A DNA stretch of 64,000 bases from Sialis fuliginosa. Lineage: Eukaryota > Arthropoda > Insecta > Megaloptera > Sialidae. Under the pieces are notes generated by a model. That model was not told the origin of the DNA. It worked only from the letters and a program-made list of their open reading frames with translations, and made no database searches. A program made the translations under genes and the position numbers. The stretch is taken from assembly GCA_961205875.1 (NCBI GenBank), contig OY540822.1, positions 9,612,501-9,676,500 of the forward strand. Direction: 5' to 3'. Positions 33,444 to 46,957 of this stretch are shown piece after piece; position 1 is the stretch's first letter; each line of letters opens with the position of its first letter.

Positions 33444-33735
33444 TAAGTCGAAGTTTTGTTAAAACTATTAAGTAATTAATTAAATTAATCGATGCAGTGC
33501 AACAGTTTTGGGGTAGTCACCTGTGACCCACGTGGCGTTTAAAGCGGAGAGCGCATACACCAAATAATACACGTGTCCGTGCCACAGTTTTCCATAACAC
33601 GTGAGTGAATTAACCACGTGCTGCTCAAATCTCAAATCGTGTTTCACTGTTAATCGTGACTTAAACAGTATTTACCTATCATAAGGGCTGCCCAAACGAT
33701 AGCTTCCCTAACTTTTTCGGAATATAAGTACCCAA

Positions 33736-34221
33736 TAAGGTATTGGCACCAGTCTTGGCCCCATTTATTTTATTTTTTTTGAGATTAATGAGCTTTTTTG
33801 TAATTCTCATCTCTTTCTTAAATCAATTTAATTACCAAAGTCCGCAAATGTAGTATGTTTTTATTCTAGTAATGGATAAAGTAAAGCCAGTAATGGGCAC
33901 CTAGTGATAGACATTTGCTAATGATTACAAAATTATCAGTTTTAAAATAAAGAATCGTTAAATTTGAAAAATTTTAAAGCAGATTCTATGATAATTTAAT
34001 AATTAATAAATAAATTGCACTAATAGTTAGTTTAAATGTCCACCATTTTGACACTCATTAGCAGAATGTCATCAAATAAAGCTCTTTTACAGTTAAGTGT
34101 GTATAGATTATGATTCAGTAATGGTAGTAATCAAATATTAGCAAATATTTCTTATTTAGTACATTTAATTAAACAATAATCCAACACTGGGGTATTGTCC
34201 AATACTGGTGCCAGTACCTTA
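33736..34221. mobile_element. TAAGGTAYTGG MITE, most complete copy
   Basis: TAAGGTATTGGCACCAGTC and ACTGGTGCCAGTACCTTA are inverted termini; about 485 bp. Relatives: 17760-18767 (nested), 49108-49560 and 56500-56804. Confidence 0.75.
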
Positions 34222-34364
34222 TTTATAAATTCGTTAGAGACCCTCAGAGTACAGTTGAAAAAGCACTGGAATAGACACTAAAATTATTTTTTAAATAGAC
34301 TATATTTTAATCATGATATTTCTATCAAAATCTCAATTTAAAAATATTTTTGATTACTATAAAT

Positions 34365-34744
34365 CAGTGGTTTTCAAACTGTGTTCCGCGGTACTTTACT
34401 CAAAGTTCCACTAGTCAAAATAAAAATTCGAAAAAAAAAATTATAAAGCACTTACACTAATCGACTGGTGTTTATTAACTAAAAAATAAAAATTTACATA
34501 TAATTATTTTTGAAAATTATTGCATGCCAATAAGTTACTAGTAAGATAGTTATGTGTAAGTTTTTCTGCTTTTATAGCTAATCCCAATAGCAGAAATACT
34601 TAAGCAGTAACCAATTCTCGTCAGGCTTACTGTATTTAAGAAAATAAGGGAGGTCGATATTTTTCTAAGAGTGGGTATAGGAGTTCGCCAAAATACCTTA
34701 TAGTTCTAGGGGTTCCTTGTGTCGACAAAGTTTGAAAACCACTG
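34365..34744. mobile_element. hAT-like MITE (CAGTGGTTTTCAAACT)
   Basis: TIRs CAGTGGTTTTCAAACT and AGTTTGAAAACCACTG; flanks CTATAAAT and CTATAGAT, an 8-bp duplication with one mismatch. 380 bp. Confidence 0.85.
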
Positions 34745-34752
34745 CTATAGAT

Positions 34753-36180
34753 TCTTTTATTTCTATATTGGACTCCCCTGCCCGATACCTATTATGCTAG
34801 TTTGCAATGCATGATCTAGGGGGAAGAGGTGATAAATATGTAATAGAATCGATTGAATTGTGTTATTTTTAGTCTCTTTGAGATATCTTTAGTATACGGT
34901 TTATATTTTTGTATTTTATCCTATTTTAGATATTTAAAAAAATCAAATCGATGAATAAAATTCTTGTTTTAAATATTTTTGATATACTGAAAGAAATGGA
35001 AGTATTGTAATACCGTCAAAAAATCGTGTTCGAGATAAGAGCAGATTCTGATTGTATTACCTTCAAAACTTAAAAAAAATATTTGATTTCCGCATGGCGG
35101 CTATGCGTGTGTCTGGATGTAGAATTTTCTTTCGTTCACGATAACTACTGTAAAAATGCACCGATCTGAATTATTTTTTGGGGAAAATGTTTGTCTCGGT
35201 GGGTTCTCCAGACCTATTGATTTTGATGCTAATCGGATAAGGGGTTTTGAAAATATTCAAAATTTTGTAACTTTTATCGTTGCGAGTATTATCTCACTAA
35301 TTTTGATAAGACTTGGTACATTTGTAGTTTAATTGAACCTAAGGGACATTTATTATCTGTACGTGCCTAAACAGCTATTAAAGGGGTGAAAACCACACTC
35401 AAAATTTGAATTTTAAATACTAATTAATACGTTACTTAGAAACAAATTCAACTAAATTCAAACTGTCAAATAAAACTTTTTATTTAGTTTTGATGATTTT
35501 TTTCGTTGCCAACTTGAATTTGACATTTATTATTCAATATAGTTAATAAGTAAGAAGAAGAAGAATTAGTAAGAATTGAAAAATTCAAATTGGTGACCAA
35601 AAAAAAGGTCATTAAATCAAAATTAGTAATAACTGTTAAATTTCTAAGTAAGAATAAAAAAAGGTTTTCAATTTTTATTTTAGCATATTCTGGGGATTCC
35701 ACGGTCACTTCTTGCTCCGGGGGCCCGAGCCTGTAGTTAGAAGTTACGGCCCTGTATGTTTTTGGCATTAGGATAGGACATTAAAAAACTAATATTTATG
35801 TATAATACAAAGTTGAGTTTTATTTCTGACAAATCCCATTGAAATTTTTCATATATTAAAGATATTATAGAATATGGAAGTCATGTATGGTTCTCCATAC
35901 CGATATTTATAATATATTGCAGATTGCAGTACATATGCGCTCCACTGTACAGTATAATCTTACGTGAAACCACTCATCGTAAGCACATATGTACAATGTT
36001 AAGTGTCATTATTATAACATTGGCAGTGGAGATTACGCGGGAAAGTATGGCATGCATTGCCGTGGTCCAGTTAGAACTCTAGTTGCAAAGTGAAATCTGC
36101 CCTAGTAGCCTACAATTGGTGCAGATCCCTGTACTGCAGGGCCGCAGTCACAAGAATTCTGTACTTATAGACTTAATTCT
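34753..36180. other. Gene-free stretch
   Basis: Only a solo hAT-like end near 35753. Short ORFs are without protein character. Confidence 0.45.
35690..35753. mobile_element. hAT-like MITE end, solo
   Basis: Ends AGTTAGAAGTTACGGCCCTG, like the right end of the element at 42015-42651. No matching left end was found nearby. Confidence 0.4.
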
Positions 36181-36620
36181 TTAAAACCTAGTTCGATAAT
36201 TTTCAAAATCTTTGTAGTTGAAAATGTTCTCCGATTTCAAAATTTTAAATTGATCTTTCCGTTTCACGCCAAGACAAACACTTTTCTTTCCGTGTCTGTC
36301 TGTCTGTCTGTTCGTCCGTCTGTCCCCTGAATCCTTGTCACGCGCATAACTCATGAACCACTGAACCGATATTATTGAAACTTGGTTGGATGTGTGTAAA
36401 GGGGAGGTGTGACATCCCAAAATATTTATTTTTTCAAGATATCTCAATAACGACACATGTTACGTGAAAATTTTATAGAATATTTTTTGTAGAACATTAA
36501 ATTTCCTATAATATGGGTCTACAACGTTTGTTGTAAAATATTCCTTTACAAAGATTTATCTTAATTTATTTTAAAAAATCGTGTTTTGTTTTTCTAAATT
36601 CATATTTGCTTGAAATTGTC
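36181..36620 (-). repeat. Five-copy dispersed repeat, copy 2
   Basis: Carries ACCGATATTATTGAAACTTG, GGTGTGACATCCCAAAATAT and ACGACACATGTTACGTGAAA, the reverse of 11580-12015. Confidence 0.75.
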
Positions 36621-38957
36621 AAAAAATTAAAAATATACGAAAAAATAATCAGGTGCGTCTTAAGAAAAATTTCGAACTAATATTTTTTTAGTAATATTGT
36701 ATAAAAATTAAATGGTTAAACCAATTCCAGTCAATTTATCTAATTACTAAATATCGGTTTTTATTTAAATTGTTTAATAATTAACTACCTTTGGTAAATT
36801 TAGTACGAGGAAGTACTATGCATTTACTTGGCAGACGTTTTCTTTATTGTAAAGGAAATTCTCCTTGCTCTCAAATTGCGATTGTTTATGAATTTATTTA
36901 TACAAAATAAAGATAAAAAACGTTTTTCTACATTGTATAATAACATAATTTCTTTATTTTTTGGTATTGACCCAAATGATAAGTAAAATAAGTACAAGAA
37001 ATGTAAATATAGTGCAAATAAAAATATGTTATTTTCTATATAATACATATTACTCAATAGATATGAATATATTTCTATAATAAATATATAGATGAAGGTT
37101 AATTTCAAGTAGGCCTTATTATCAAAACAATTGCCCTATAAAAATATTACATCATTATCATTATGTTCAGATTTCACATAAACATTATCAGGGCTGTCTC
37201 TGTCTTATCTGTAATCCTTATACAGACTGAACATATACCGAGTGGATAAAAAAACGCATTGCTTTTGGCGACAGTAATTATTACATTTTTAATTTATATT
37301 ACGTTTTATTTATACTTCTATGACTGCAAGCATTTAACTTTTACTTAAGTTTATAGCACATTTTTTAGACACTTGTTTTGAATTTTGATTATTTTGAACC
37401 ATGACTTTTACCAGCATATATACTGCCATGCTTAAGTAAAAGGCAGTAATATCATTTTGCTTCCTCCTTTTTGTGATCATAAAAAAAATCCTTGTCACAT
37501 ACCCAACTCATAAACGACTAAACCGATATTAATGAAACTTGGTTGGTTGGTTAGGTCTGCTTGAGGATGGTCTCATATGAAAATTATTAAAATCGTGTGG
37601 AAGGGGGAGGGACGACACCCTAAAATAGTTATTTTTTAAGATGTCTCAAGAAAGACTGCACATGTTACGTGAAAATTGTAGAGAATCTTTTTTGTAGAGC
37701 ATTCAATTTCCTATAACGTTTGTTGTAAAATATTCCCTTACAATGATTTATCTCAATTTATTTTTCAAAAATCGTCATTTGTTTTTTTTAAGTAGCTATT
37801 TACTTTGACATATTAAATTTCATTTTGAAGTTTTAATAAAATTGTATAAAAATTAAATAGTTAACTAATGGCAGACAGTTCATATGAATACTTTATCGGT
37901 GTTTAAAATTGTTCGATAATTAACTACCTTTAGTGAATTTTGTACGAGGAAGCACTGTGCATTTACTTGGTAATGTTTTTTCAAATTTTTTTTTTTTGGT
38001 ACCGTTAGATTCTATAAACGATTTTCTACACGTTACCGAGAGAAAAAAGAAAAAATGTTTAACAATGAGATACAAGTCTCTTTAGTTTACCTACTACCAT
38101 TTCAAAATATAAAGGCAAAAAAGGTCATAATTTCATATTTCATACCTGAAAAACCATACCATTTAATAACATGAAACTTAAATTGGCAGAGTAGAATGCC
38201 AAAAACTTGAATCCCACTGCTTCTTACTGCCTTTTACATACCTACAGTTAGACCCTGTTTAACACGGTTTTTTCTGATTACTTTTTTTAAATTAATTTTT
38301 CATTTATATTACTTAATTTCAACGTTCAAGCGCAATTTTTCATATCGTATTTTAAATATGTTTTATATTTACGACATATATTGTTACAAATATTTTTTTT
38401 AAATCGTTATTTAACTGTTATTTCATGTATTCCCATTATTTACATGTTAAGACAACCCCTTTTAACGCTGGCATTTCCTGGAACGTATCCCAATTGTTAA
38501 GCGGGATCTTAAGTCGTATGCTCATTTATTTGTAGAGGTAATCAAAACAGTGTTTTATTTTGTATTATAAACAATAACCGTGTTAAAATTATTTTATTGT
38601 AAGATCTTCTGAGCGATATTGTATTATATAAATTATTTGGATAATGTAAGTTCTGTAACACATAATAATAATTTGATTTGTAGTGTGAAGAAAGTATAAT
38701 AGAGACTTGAGATTTCACTATGCTGGAAATATCTAGAACACCTTTTACCTATTGCCGAACTCTCTAAACAGCACGGTCATGGGCGCCCACAACAGAGGTT
38801 GTTCAAATTATAATATTGCTGGAAAAACGGAGAAACTGTGGTTTTTTAGTCACTTAAACTAAAAATATACACCTTAACCACAATAAAACAATATCACTCG
38901 ACACGTGTTTCAACTTCACAAGAAGTCCTCATCAGGAGTCATAACAGTTCCAGTTTG
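36621..38957. other. Gene-free stretch
   Basis: Contains copy 3 of the five-copy repeat. AAGTAAAAGGCAGTAA (37434) and TTACTGCCTTTTAC (38224) may be ends of one decayed element. GAAGTCCTCATCAGGAGTC near 38920 recurs near 50985. Confidence 0.4.
37480..37770 (-). repeat. Five-copy dispersed repeat, copy 3
   Basis: AACCGATATTAATGAAACTT and CACATGTTACGTGAAAATTG identify it; truncated relative to copy 2. Confidence 0.7.
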
Positions 38958-39345
38958 TTAGCTGGGCCCGCGCGGCTTCGCTCGCGTGGACTACGGAATT
39001 ATTATTTAGGATTAAAAAAAAAATAGTTGAATTAAGTACAAACACGATTTTGTTGGCTTAAATATAAAAGTTAGATATATGGTGTCGCTGACTTTATTGT
39101 AGATCTTTTGATTCTACACAGTTCTTTACTATATTATTTTGTTCAATATTGAACGGTTTAGACAGCATATTGCAAAATAGCGCGCCGACGGTAAATTTTT
39201 TCCGACTTGATTTACTCTTATCGTCACTGCTTAGTTGTTATGTTACCTAACATAACAAAATATAGCCTATAACCTGGCCAGAGAACGTACCTATGAATTA
39301 AAAAAGAAACCACGTAAATCGGATTAGTGGTTCTCGAATGATTAG
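38958..39345 (-). mobile_element. Helitron-like fragment, minus strand
   Basis: On the minus strand it ends GCGAAGCCGCGCGGGCCCAGCTAA, a CTRR-type terminus. The body (AAGCAGTGACGATAAG, AAATCAAGTCGGAAAAAAT in reverse) matches 58620-59360 and part of 58045-58240. Confidence 0.55.
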
Positions 39346-40099
39346 GGCACACACGGACAGACAGAGAGACGTTCAGCTTTACATACATATGTTATATAGA
39401 TATTTATCGACGTTTAAGAAACTAATTACTCTACGGAATCTACACCAACCCCTATCTATAAAAACAAATATAATAAAATCCTATGTTTGTTATAATTCTG
39501 TACACACAAAGATTATTTACTGTGAATACGTTTTTTTTTATTTAGTATATTTAAATTTAGGTCAGACTGATAATTTTTTACACTAATAGAATTGTATAAT
39601 CAAATGTACTTGCACAGTGTATAATAACAATACTAGAACATATTTTTTTTTATCGTTTAGTTTCTGATAAAATATTATAATTTAATAATAATTTTATTAC
39701 AATTTATAATATTTGAATGATAACGACTGAAACTTGGTTTTTGTAATTTTCCCCAGGCTACGACCATTGACCTATATGTTTATAATAATAAATTAATATT
39801 CGCATGTTTTCTTTTTTTTCAGGTAAACATTGTTGGGAGGAATAAAACAATTAGTTGTAACTTCAAAAACAGTGAGTAATATTTTAATTAAATGTCTATT
39901 TTCATTTTCCTAGTCTATTTGTATATGCCAATCAAAATTTATAAATTAATTATATATAATATTTAGAATCAATGCCTGATCTAGGATCGTCGCTTTAGGG
40001 TCACTCCAGTAAAAGTTATGGCAGCGATGTAATTTTTAACCAGACTAGCGGTGATGCGATTTATTAAAAATTTATTTATGTATTATTTTAACAAGTATA

Positions 40100-40350
40100 A
40101 AAACAGGGATGTCACCCCTCCCCCTTACACACGATTTTGAAATAGGACCGTCCTCAAACCAGACCCAACCATCCATCCAAATTTCATGAATTACGGGACA
40201 GACAGACATACACGGAACGAAAAGTGTTTGTCTTGATGTGAAACGGAAAGATCAATTTAAAATTTTGAAATCGGAAACAATTTTTTTCTCATTTTAAAAC
40301 GATCACAAAGCTTCTCGTATCTTCGATATTGCGAAGAAGCAAAAATAACG
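40100..40350 (+). repeat. Five-copy dispersed repeat, copy 4
   Basis: GTCACCCCTCCCCCTTACAC, AGACCCAACCATCCATCC and AAAACGATCACAAAGCTTCT match 11750-12015. Confidence 0.7.
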
Positions 40351-41571
40351 ATTAAAATTGAACATACTATAATAATATGAAGTATATTTAATGATATTGA
40401 TTAATAAAATAAAAAATACGTTTACAATTGAGACATGGCTACTGTAATTGACCATAAATCGATTCGCGTTGTCAGAACTCTTACTTACTTAGTGACTCTA
40501 CACAGCACCGCTCGCCCTAGGTTAATATGCTTGCAGTGCTCCTATAATAAATTAATAATTGCAAACTCACTGTTTACTAGGTAGTTTTATTTGCAAATTG
40601 TATGACAGACACATGATATGGTTACAGAAATTTGCTTATATTTAATACTGAATTGTTGATATTTATTTTTATTAAAAAAATGTCAATCAAACGTTTTGAC
40701 ATGAAGTAAAATATTACTTCAAATAATCACATTTAACACGTTTTTCTTGAATAAGATGTGGCAAATTTTCTATTATTATATTATCAAAAGTGCAGGAGAC
40801 CTTAAACAATTTTTTACTATTTTTAGAACAGAAAAAGTTGAAAAATAAGTAAAGATATATATAGACTTATACTTTTTATATTGTCCGTACAAATTGAAAT
40901 ATTAACGTTAACGAGATACCCCCTCAATCTGTTCTTTGTGACCAAAAAATAATATAGCCACAAATTCAGCGTTGACAATTAATATTTAGGCTACGACGCT
41001 AAATGCATTTTAAATTTAACGAATATTTTAAATAGTAATTTTCACGTTTTTCTAAAAATATCACTTTTCTCCGTTTTTCCTGTATATTATGACTTTTTCT
41101 GGTAGCTGGCAATTTTTTAAAGAAGACTATGTTTTTTTATATTAATTTATAAATTTCGTCTCCGCAGAAAATTTGTTAAATTCCGTTAATTTTTCAATTT
41201 TTAATTTTACTTATCATAAAAATTGAATTTTACTTTTTATGATAATGTTTAAAGGAGCATATCTTTAAAAATATTCGATTTATGAATTGAGCATTTGGGA
41301 TCTTTTTGTAAGACATTTAATTCTCTATGATGTGCTACTGTAAGAAATTAAAATAAATAAATTTTTCAACGAGATATTCACACATAAGTAAAAAAGTAAT
41401 TTTTCCCATGTTAATCAAATGGGAAAAAGACTCGGTTTGCGCCGTCCACAGGTTTGATCTATGAGTCTGAAATTTTGGGACAATTAACTTTAAAACATAG
41501 ACCTGCGGGGCCGAAAAAAAATATTAAAAAAACACCCTAATGCATATATTATGAAATTATGATATATAGAA

Positions 41572-41655
41572 TAAGGTAACTGTGGCAAATAAGGGCCATG
41601 TGAAAAAAAACACATTTGCAATAGTTGAATTGGTTTGGATTTTTATATACACATA
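41572..41655. mobile_element. Partial TAAGGT..GCAAATAAGG MITE
   Basis: TAAGGTAACTGTGGCAAATA followed by TTTTTATATACACATA matches the left end of 45127-45679. Confidence 0.55.
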
Positions 41656-42014
41656 TGTATCGATCAACAAGATAAGAAGCTTATTTACATTATTGATGTC
41701 TGCTTAACATCGCAGGATTATTAAATAAAGATCAGGAATATGTACCTTATTTATATCAAAATATTATAAGACAACCTACGTGTGCGAAGGGATACCCAAT
41801 TATATTCAACCCAAGTAGTTAAAAACATTTTTTTCTTGATTTAGCAAAATGAATAAATAAAAACAAAAAGATAATATTGTCTTTGTACTTGGCATATAAA
41901 ACTACCTACGATTTACAGGGGAATTTTATAAATTTTAAGGGTCATCTTTACGGTATTTACAATAGGATTATGATATTAGTTGGTTCAAAGAAATTCAATC
42001 GTTACTGAGAATAG

Positions 42015-42651
42015 CAGGGCCGTAACTAGAGGCTTTGGGTGTCCGGGGTAGCAAGTGAACGAGGGGCCCCTTTGAACAATTATCATTTCAAATTTTAATT
42101 ATTCATTTTTTTAAACAATTAAAATTACAACAGTAAATAATTTTTTGATTTCTCACATCGAGTTGTATAAAATTCGATTTATAGTGGAGTTATATTAACA
42201 AACATTTTTGTACCTTGTTGAAAAAAACTACCATTTGCAAAAATAAAAAATGCATTTTCTTCGTTGTGAATTTCCTTATAAAACTAAATATTTAAAAATC
42301 TTATAGTTTTATTACATAACCTAAAAAAACATACGTATTTTTTTACAAGTAAATCGATTTTAATAAAAATTTTTCCTAAAAATAAAATAAAAAATAAAAA
42401 TTGACTCGTTGATATTTTGTGGGCAACAAATGGTAGAGGGACATTATTTTTTTATTTATTTTGTTAATGTACTATGCGATGGCACTAAAGATAATTCTAC
42501 AAATGTTTTAAAAATCTAATTTTTGGGGTTTTTGTTTTAGAAAAAAATTATCCGAGTTGAATCAAAATGAGTTTTCTTAATTCGATTTCGTAAAAAAAAA
42601 TACCTTCCTCGTTCGCGGGTCCCGGCTGTCCCGGTGGTAGTTACGGCCCTA
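42015..42651. mobile_element. hAT-like MITE (CAGGGCCGTAACTA)
   Basis: TIRs CAGGGCCGTAACTA and TAGTTACGGCCCTA; perfect 8-bp duplication GAGAATAG at 42007-42014 and 42652-42659. 637 bp, non-coding. Confidence 0.87.
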
Positions 42652-43488
42652 GAGAATAGAATCTTTAAATAAAATTTAACCAAATGTCATTTATATTGTA
42701 CTGAAGCACACTTGTTATTAACCGTTAATTCCTTGTTAATTAATATCAAAGAGTTTATGATTGTCGATATATGTACAAATACCCGAAGGCGTTAAGTATC
42801 AAAACGCGTCTATAATCTCATTAGAATTATACATTTGCACTTTGTATAAGAAAATCAAGATAGATATTTAGTGAATGAATGTCGCCTTGGAGATAATCTT
42901 GATTCGTACGTCATCCCTGTCTAGTGGAGGTGTAACCATAAAACAATATTTAAGGTATTTCTCGGAAAAATTAAAAGATTCAAGAGTAAGCTCAAATTTT
43001 GTAAAGAACTACAAATAGGTTATTAGAAACTCCATTCAAAATCTTAAAATGATTGACCACCTGTGAGCGAAGATATCGTTAAAATAAAATAAAAAAATTA
43101 ACATTGCGAGTATAGAAATTACGATATTTTAAGCGGATTTTCAATGAAAAAGTAAATAATTTTATGCGAAGGAAGATCAAGACATTTATGAAATTTTGAG
43201 AAAAACTAAATTAATATAATTGGAGATAATATAAAAAATCTCAAGTATTTTCACCAGCCCGTTTTTAAGTTATAAGTAAAATAAAAACTTATTTTCTGAT
43301 AAAAAATATCACGGTACTAGCTATGACAACGCCGCAAAGTGTTGGCAATTGCCGCGGTATTTAAAAATCGTACGTGCTGAAGATATTGTTTTTTTTAATT
43401 TCAAGGAATAATAAAAATAATAAAAACTATTTCTTAATTATAAACTTATAATATATAATATAACAAATTCAACTGCAAATAATAGTAC

Positions 43489-44733
43489 CAGGGCCGTCTT
43501 TAATCTATTGGAGGCCCTGGGCACATTAGGATAATGGGGCCCCTATGACCTTGACAGAGCACTATTATGTTAGGATAGACAAATAAAAGTAGATAAGCAT
43601 AAATTAATAGATCAGTGGCGAAGCGTCCATGGAAGCAGGGGAAGCAGTGCTTCCCTTACTTTATGGGTAAATTAATACAAATATGTGTTTTCAGTTAATA
43701 AATAATTTAAAAATATTATTAGAATATTCATCTTTATGCGCAACTCAAACATTTTAACCAAAAATAGCATTTAATATTAATTTACACGCTCAACTATAAA
43801 ACTATAATACCTCTACGTCTTATTTTCTTGTATTTTAGTCGATATTTGTATGACGAGTTGAAGTTCACTGCAGGAAATTTCACTAAAAAATTTCGAATTT
43901 TTGATTTCGTTAAAAGTATGTTTATTGTATAGAAAATGACGTGAAAAGTTGAATGCTTCAAACCGCAGGTCTGTATCTTAAACCATTCTCGAGATATAGC
44001 ATCTCAAAGTTTCAATTTTTTCAAAATTTTGAAGAAAAATGGCCCTAACTTTTGAACGCGTGGTCGAAATTGATTTTAGTTGACGGATTTGGAATCAGCG
44101 TATCAAAATCTATATAATGACATGTATAATACCTTAAAACTCGAAAAAAAAAAAATTCGCGAAAAATCGAAAAAATTCAAAGGGGTATACCTTAAAAAAA
44201 TGTCGATTTTTGGCCAAAATTTTTTTGTCGGATTTTAAAGTATTATACATGTCATTATATAGATTTTGACACGCTGATTTCAAATCCGTCAACTAAAATC
44301 AATTCCGACCACGCGTTCAAAAGTTATTCCATTTTTTCTCCAAAAATTTGAAAAAACTGAAACTTTTGAGAGGCTATATCTCGAGAACGGTTTAAGATAC
44401 AGACCTGCGGTTTGAAACAAACAACTTTTCACGTCATTTTCTATACAATAAACATACTTTTAACGAAATCAAAAATCAAATTTTTTTAGTGAAATTTCAT
44501 GCAGTGAACTTCAACTTGTCATACAAATATCGATTTAAATACAAGAAAATAAGACGTAGACTCATTTAGTTACTATATAAATACATAAGAATTTATTTAA
44601 AAAATAATTTAATTTCGAAATAAATATGTTTTTCGGTAATAAATATCGGTTATCGTTTGGTGATATCGGGGCCCCTATCGATCGCGGGGCTCTGGGCACG
44701 TGCCCAGAGTGCCCAGTGGGAAAGAGGGACCTG
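43489..44733. mobile_element. hAT-like element carrying a long inverted repeat
   Basis: Starts CAGGGCCGTC and ends GGACCTG; perfect 8-bp duplication AATAGTAC at 43481-43488 and 44734-44741. Near both ends are GGGGCCCC and CTGGGCAC words. The central 747 bp are a palindrome (separate entry). 1,245 bp, no transposase. Confidence 0.82.
43813..44559. repeat. 747-bp palindrome (arms about 350 bp)
   Basis: CTACGTCTTATTTTCTTGTA at the left is inverted as TACAAGAAAATAAGACGTAG at the right. Pairing continues through TTGATTTTAGTTGACGGATT and AATGACATGTATAATA to a centre near 44186. A related single-arm fragment lies at 51530-51650. Confidence 0.85.
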
Positions 44734-45126
44734 AATAGTACACGTTATCACATCAAAACATTAAATAATATGTAGCTGTCATCGGGAATACAAAAGTCGC
44801 GCATGTGCAATAAAAAATATATGCTCAACGTTGCCAAATTTTATTTTAATTTATATCATGGCTATCTTGATTTTATACTACACTTTTTTTTACTTTTCTA
44901 ACATATAGCGTACCTTGTTTCTCTCCGAGAAATACCTTAATTAATATGTCTTATGATGAGATATTAAACACAAAAAAATTTTAACGAGCATTGGAATAGA
45001 TGTTTCAAAGTAATTGAAACATGTTGAACTAGAAATGAACGAAATTATTTAAAGTTATAAAATAATAGGAAATAATTAATTAATGATTCAAATATACATA
45101 GTTATTCTCGAAATATATACAAAATA

Positions 45127-45679
45127 TAAGGTACCTGAGGCAAATAAGGCCCATGTAAAAAAAAACACATGTGTAATAGTTGGATCGGTCTGGATTTTTA
45201 TATACACATAGAAGGTACTTATACAAAGTTACTACACACCGACTAGTCTCTGGCCGCGCTAACTTTTCGTTACCTCTGAGTTTGTTGCGAGAGATGGTGA
45301 CGAATGCTTAATTTTATAAAAATAACCAACAAATAATCTTAATTTTTGTGTTAAATTTTTTTATGTATTTTATGTTTCTTATTTGTTCGATCCTTAAAGT
45401 TTATAGTAAAAAGTTGATTTATATTGTTTTTAAGTTTTTGCTTAATAAAATATACCGTAGTACCTTACGGATAATAAATGTTTAATTTAGTTAAGTGGCC
45501 TTATTATACCACCATAGTTTAATAAGGCCCAAAGTTACTTTTTTTAAGATGTCTTAAAAATGAAAAAATCATTTAAGAAAAATTGGTTTACCATTAACAG
45601 CCTTTTTAATATAAATAACTTATTACCCGAAATATAGCATTTTTAATTAAGGTGGGCCTTATTTGCCTCCATGACCTTA
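45127..45679. mobile_element. MITE with TAAGGTACCTGAGGCAAATA ends
   Basis: TAAGGTACCTGAGGCAAATA and TATTTGCCTCCATGACCTTA-like ends, 553 bp. Partial copies at 41572 and 57651-57860. Confidence 0.75.
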
Positions 45680-46479
45680 TAGATACATATTTTTTAATGA
45701 TCACAGAAATAATTAATTGTGTATAAAAACTGCTAAATTTTGAGATTCACATTAAACTGTTTGATTTTTGCTACAGTTGAGCATTTTTATCGGTTTTTAT
45801 ATTTACATCTATTAATATATGCAATATAACTTTGTCAATTCCACATTTCTTTGTTTAATTCATGCCTCTATAGTTTGGGTTAGATTATTTTTAAAATTGG
45901 TAGATCACAGTTTCGATTTGGCCGTAAGTTTTGAAAAATCCAAGCGTTCTGGGTAATCAGGCCCTTAGAACCTTTTATAATGTATTTTAGCGTATAAACA
46001 GCAAATAGTTGTTTGCCATTATTAATTTGTGCGTGCATTATTATATAACGTGTAAATTTGTTAACCAAATACACAGGTTGTATGTTATTGAACTTGCTAG
46101 GTCAGAGAAAAGTTTCTATTTTGCCAAACCGATCGATTATGTTGTGTTACATTGTAAAAGTGAAATGCAACAACTTTCTGAAAATGTCATCGTTCACAAA
46201 GCGGGCCGGATGAGTAACCGTTAGCTAACGTCCAGGGCCGCATTAATTTATCAGATTTAAAATTTTACCCTCATCTTCAAGGATCGATTTCACCTCCCTT
46301 TACATTTTGTGTACCACGCGCTGTAAGAAACGAATTACTAACTGCAGTCTATGAGTACGTTTGCACAGCGCTGTTATTACGGTTTTACTGTAACCGATGT
46401 AGTAAAATCATGTGTAGATGGTGCTTTACACCTGACAGAACTAATACAGCAGGAATAAAAACACGTGAAAACTACATGG

Positions 46480-46957
46480 ACATAGAGTACGTTTACACAG
46501 CGCTTTTATTCCGGTTTAACTATAACCGATGTAATAAAACCGGGTGTAAAAGTCCGTTTAAACTAATCGGGTTTAGTTATGCTATTCCTCTTGGTCTACG
46601 GGAATAGCATAAGTAAACCGGAACAGACATAGACATAGTTATACCTATTTAGCGAACCTCAAAAAATATGAGTATAGAGATTTCATCTTAATGCACTTCG
46701 CATTAACATTTGAAAAAATATCGTCAGTTAAAACATGGTTAAAACGAAGAGTTTGAAAACAAAAGAAAGCGTGATTCATGGAACGTAGAGGAGACAAAGT
46801 ATTTATTTATAATATTTATATTTATTTATTATATTTAATTATAATTCCATCTGACGTCACTTATTCTCGTATGTGTAAACAGCATCGATTAAAACGGTTT
46901 AACTACATCGGTTGTAGTAAAACCGGAACAACAGCGCTGTGTAAACGTATTCTATGT
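46480..46957. mobile_element. MITE with ACATAGAGTACGTTTACACA ends
   Basis: GAGTACGTTTACACAGCGCT and AACCGATGTAATAAAACCGG on the left are inverted as CCGGAACAACAGCGCTGTGT and AAACGTATTCTATGT on the right. A partial left end also stands at 46351-46440. Confidence 0.75.

Larger units (their letters stand above)
39346..42006. other. Gene-free stretch
   Basis: Holds copy 4 of the five-copy repeat and a partial MITE. No exon is supported. Confidence 0.45.
42950..44940. mobile_element. TTAAGGTATTTCTCGGA element split by a hAT element
   Basis: TTTAAGGTATTTCTCGGA on the left and TCCGAGAAATACCTTAA on the right. Removing the insertion at 43489-44733 leaves about 740 bp, a typical MITE size. No transposase seen. 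Confidence 0.65.

Noticed and set aside
36181..36456. 91-codon minus-strand ORF with peptides shared by other ORFs in the window
   Set aside because: The shared peptides come from the five-copy dispersed repeat, including a CTGTCTGT simple repeat that reads TDRQTD.
39838..39870. Strong acceptor-like TTTTTTTTCAG followed by a short open stretch
   Set aside because: No donor or coding pattern follows; pyrimidine runs before AG are expected by chance in this AT-rich DNA.
46009..46224. 71-codon ORF that looks mildly protein-like
   Set aside because: No splice context or recognisable domain; the opposite strand is open over part of it and a MITE family follows. Not enough to call a gene.
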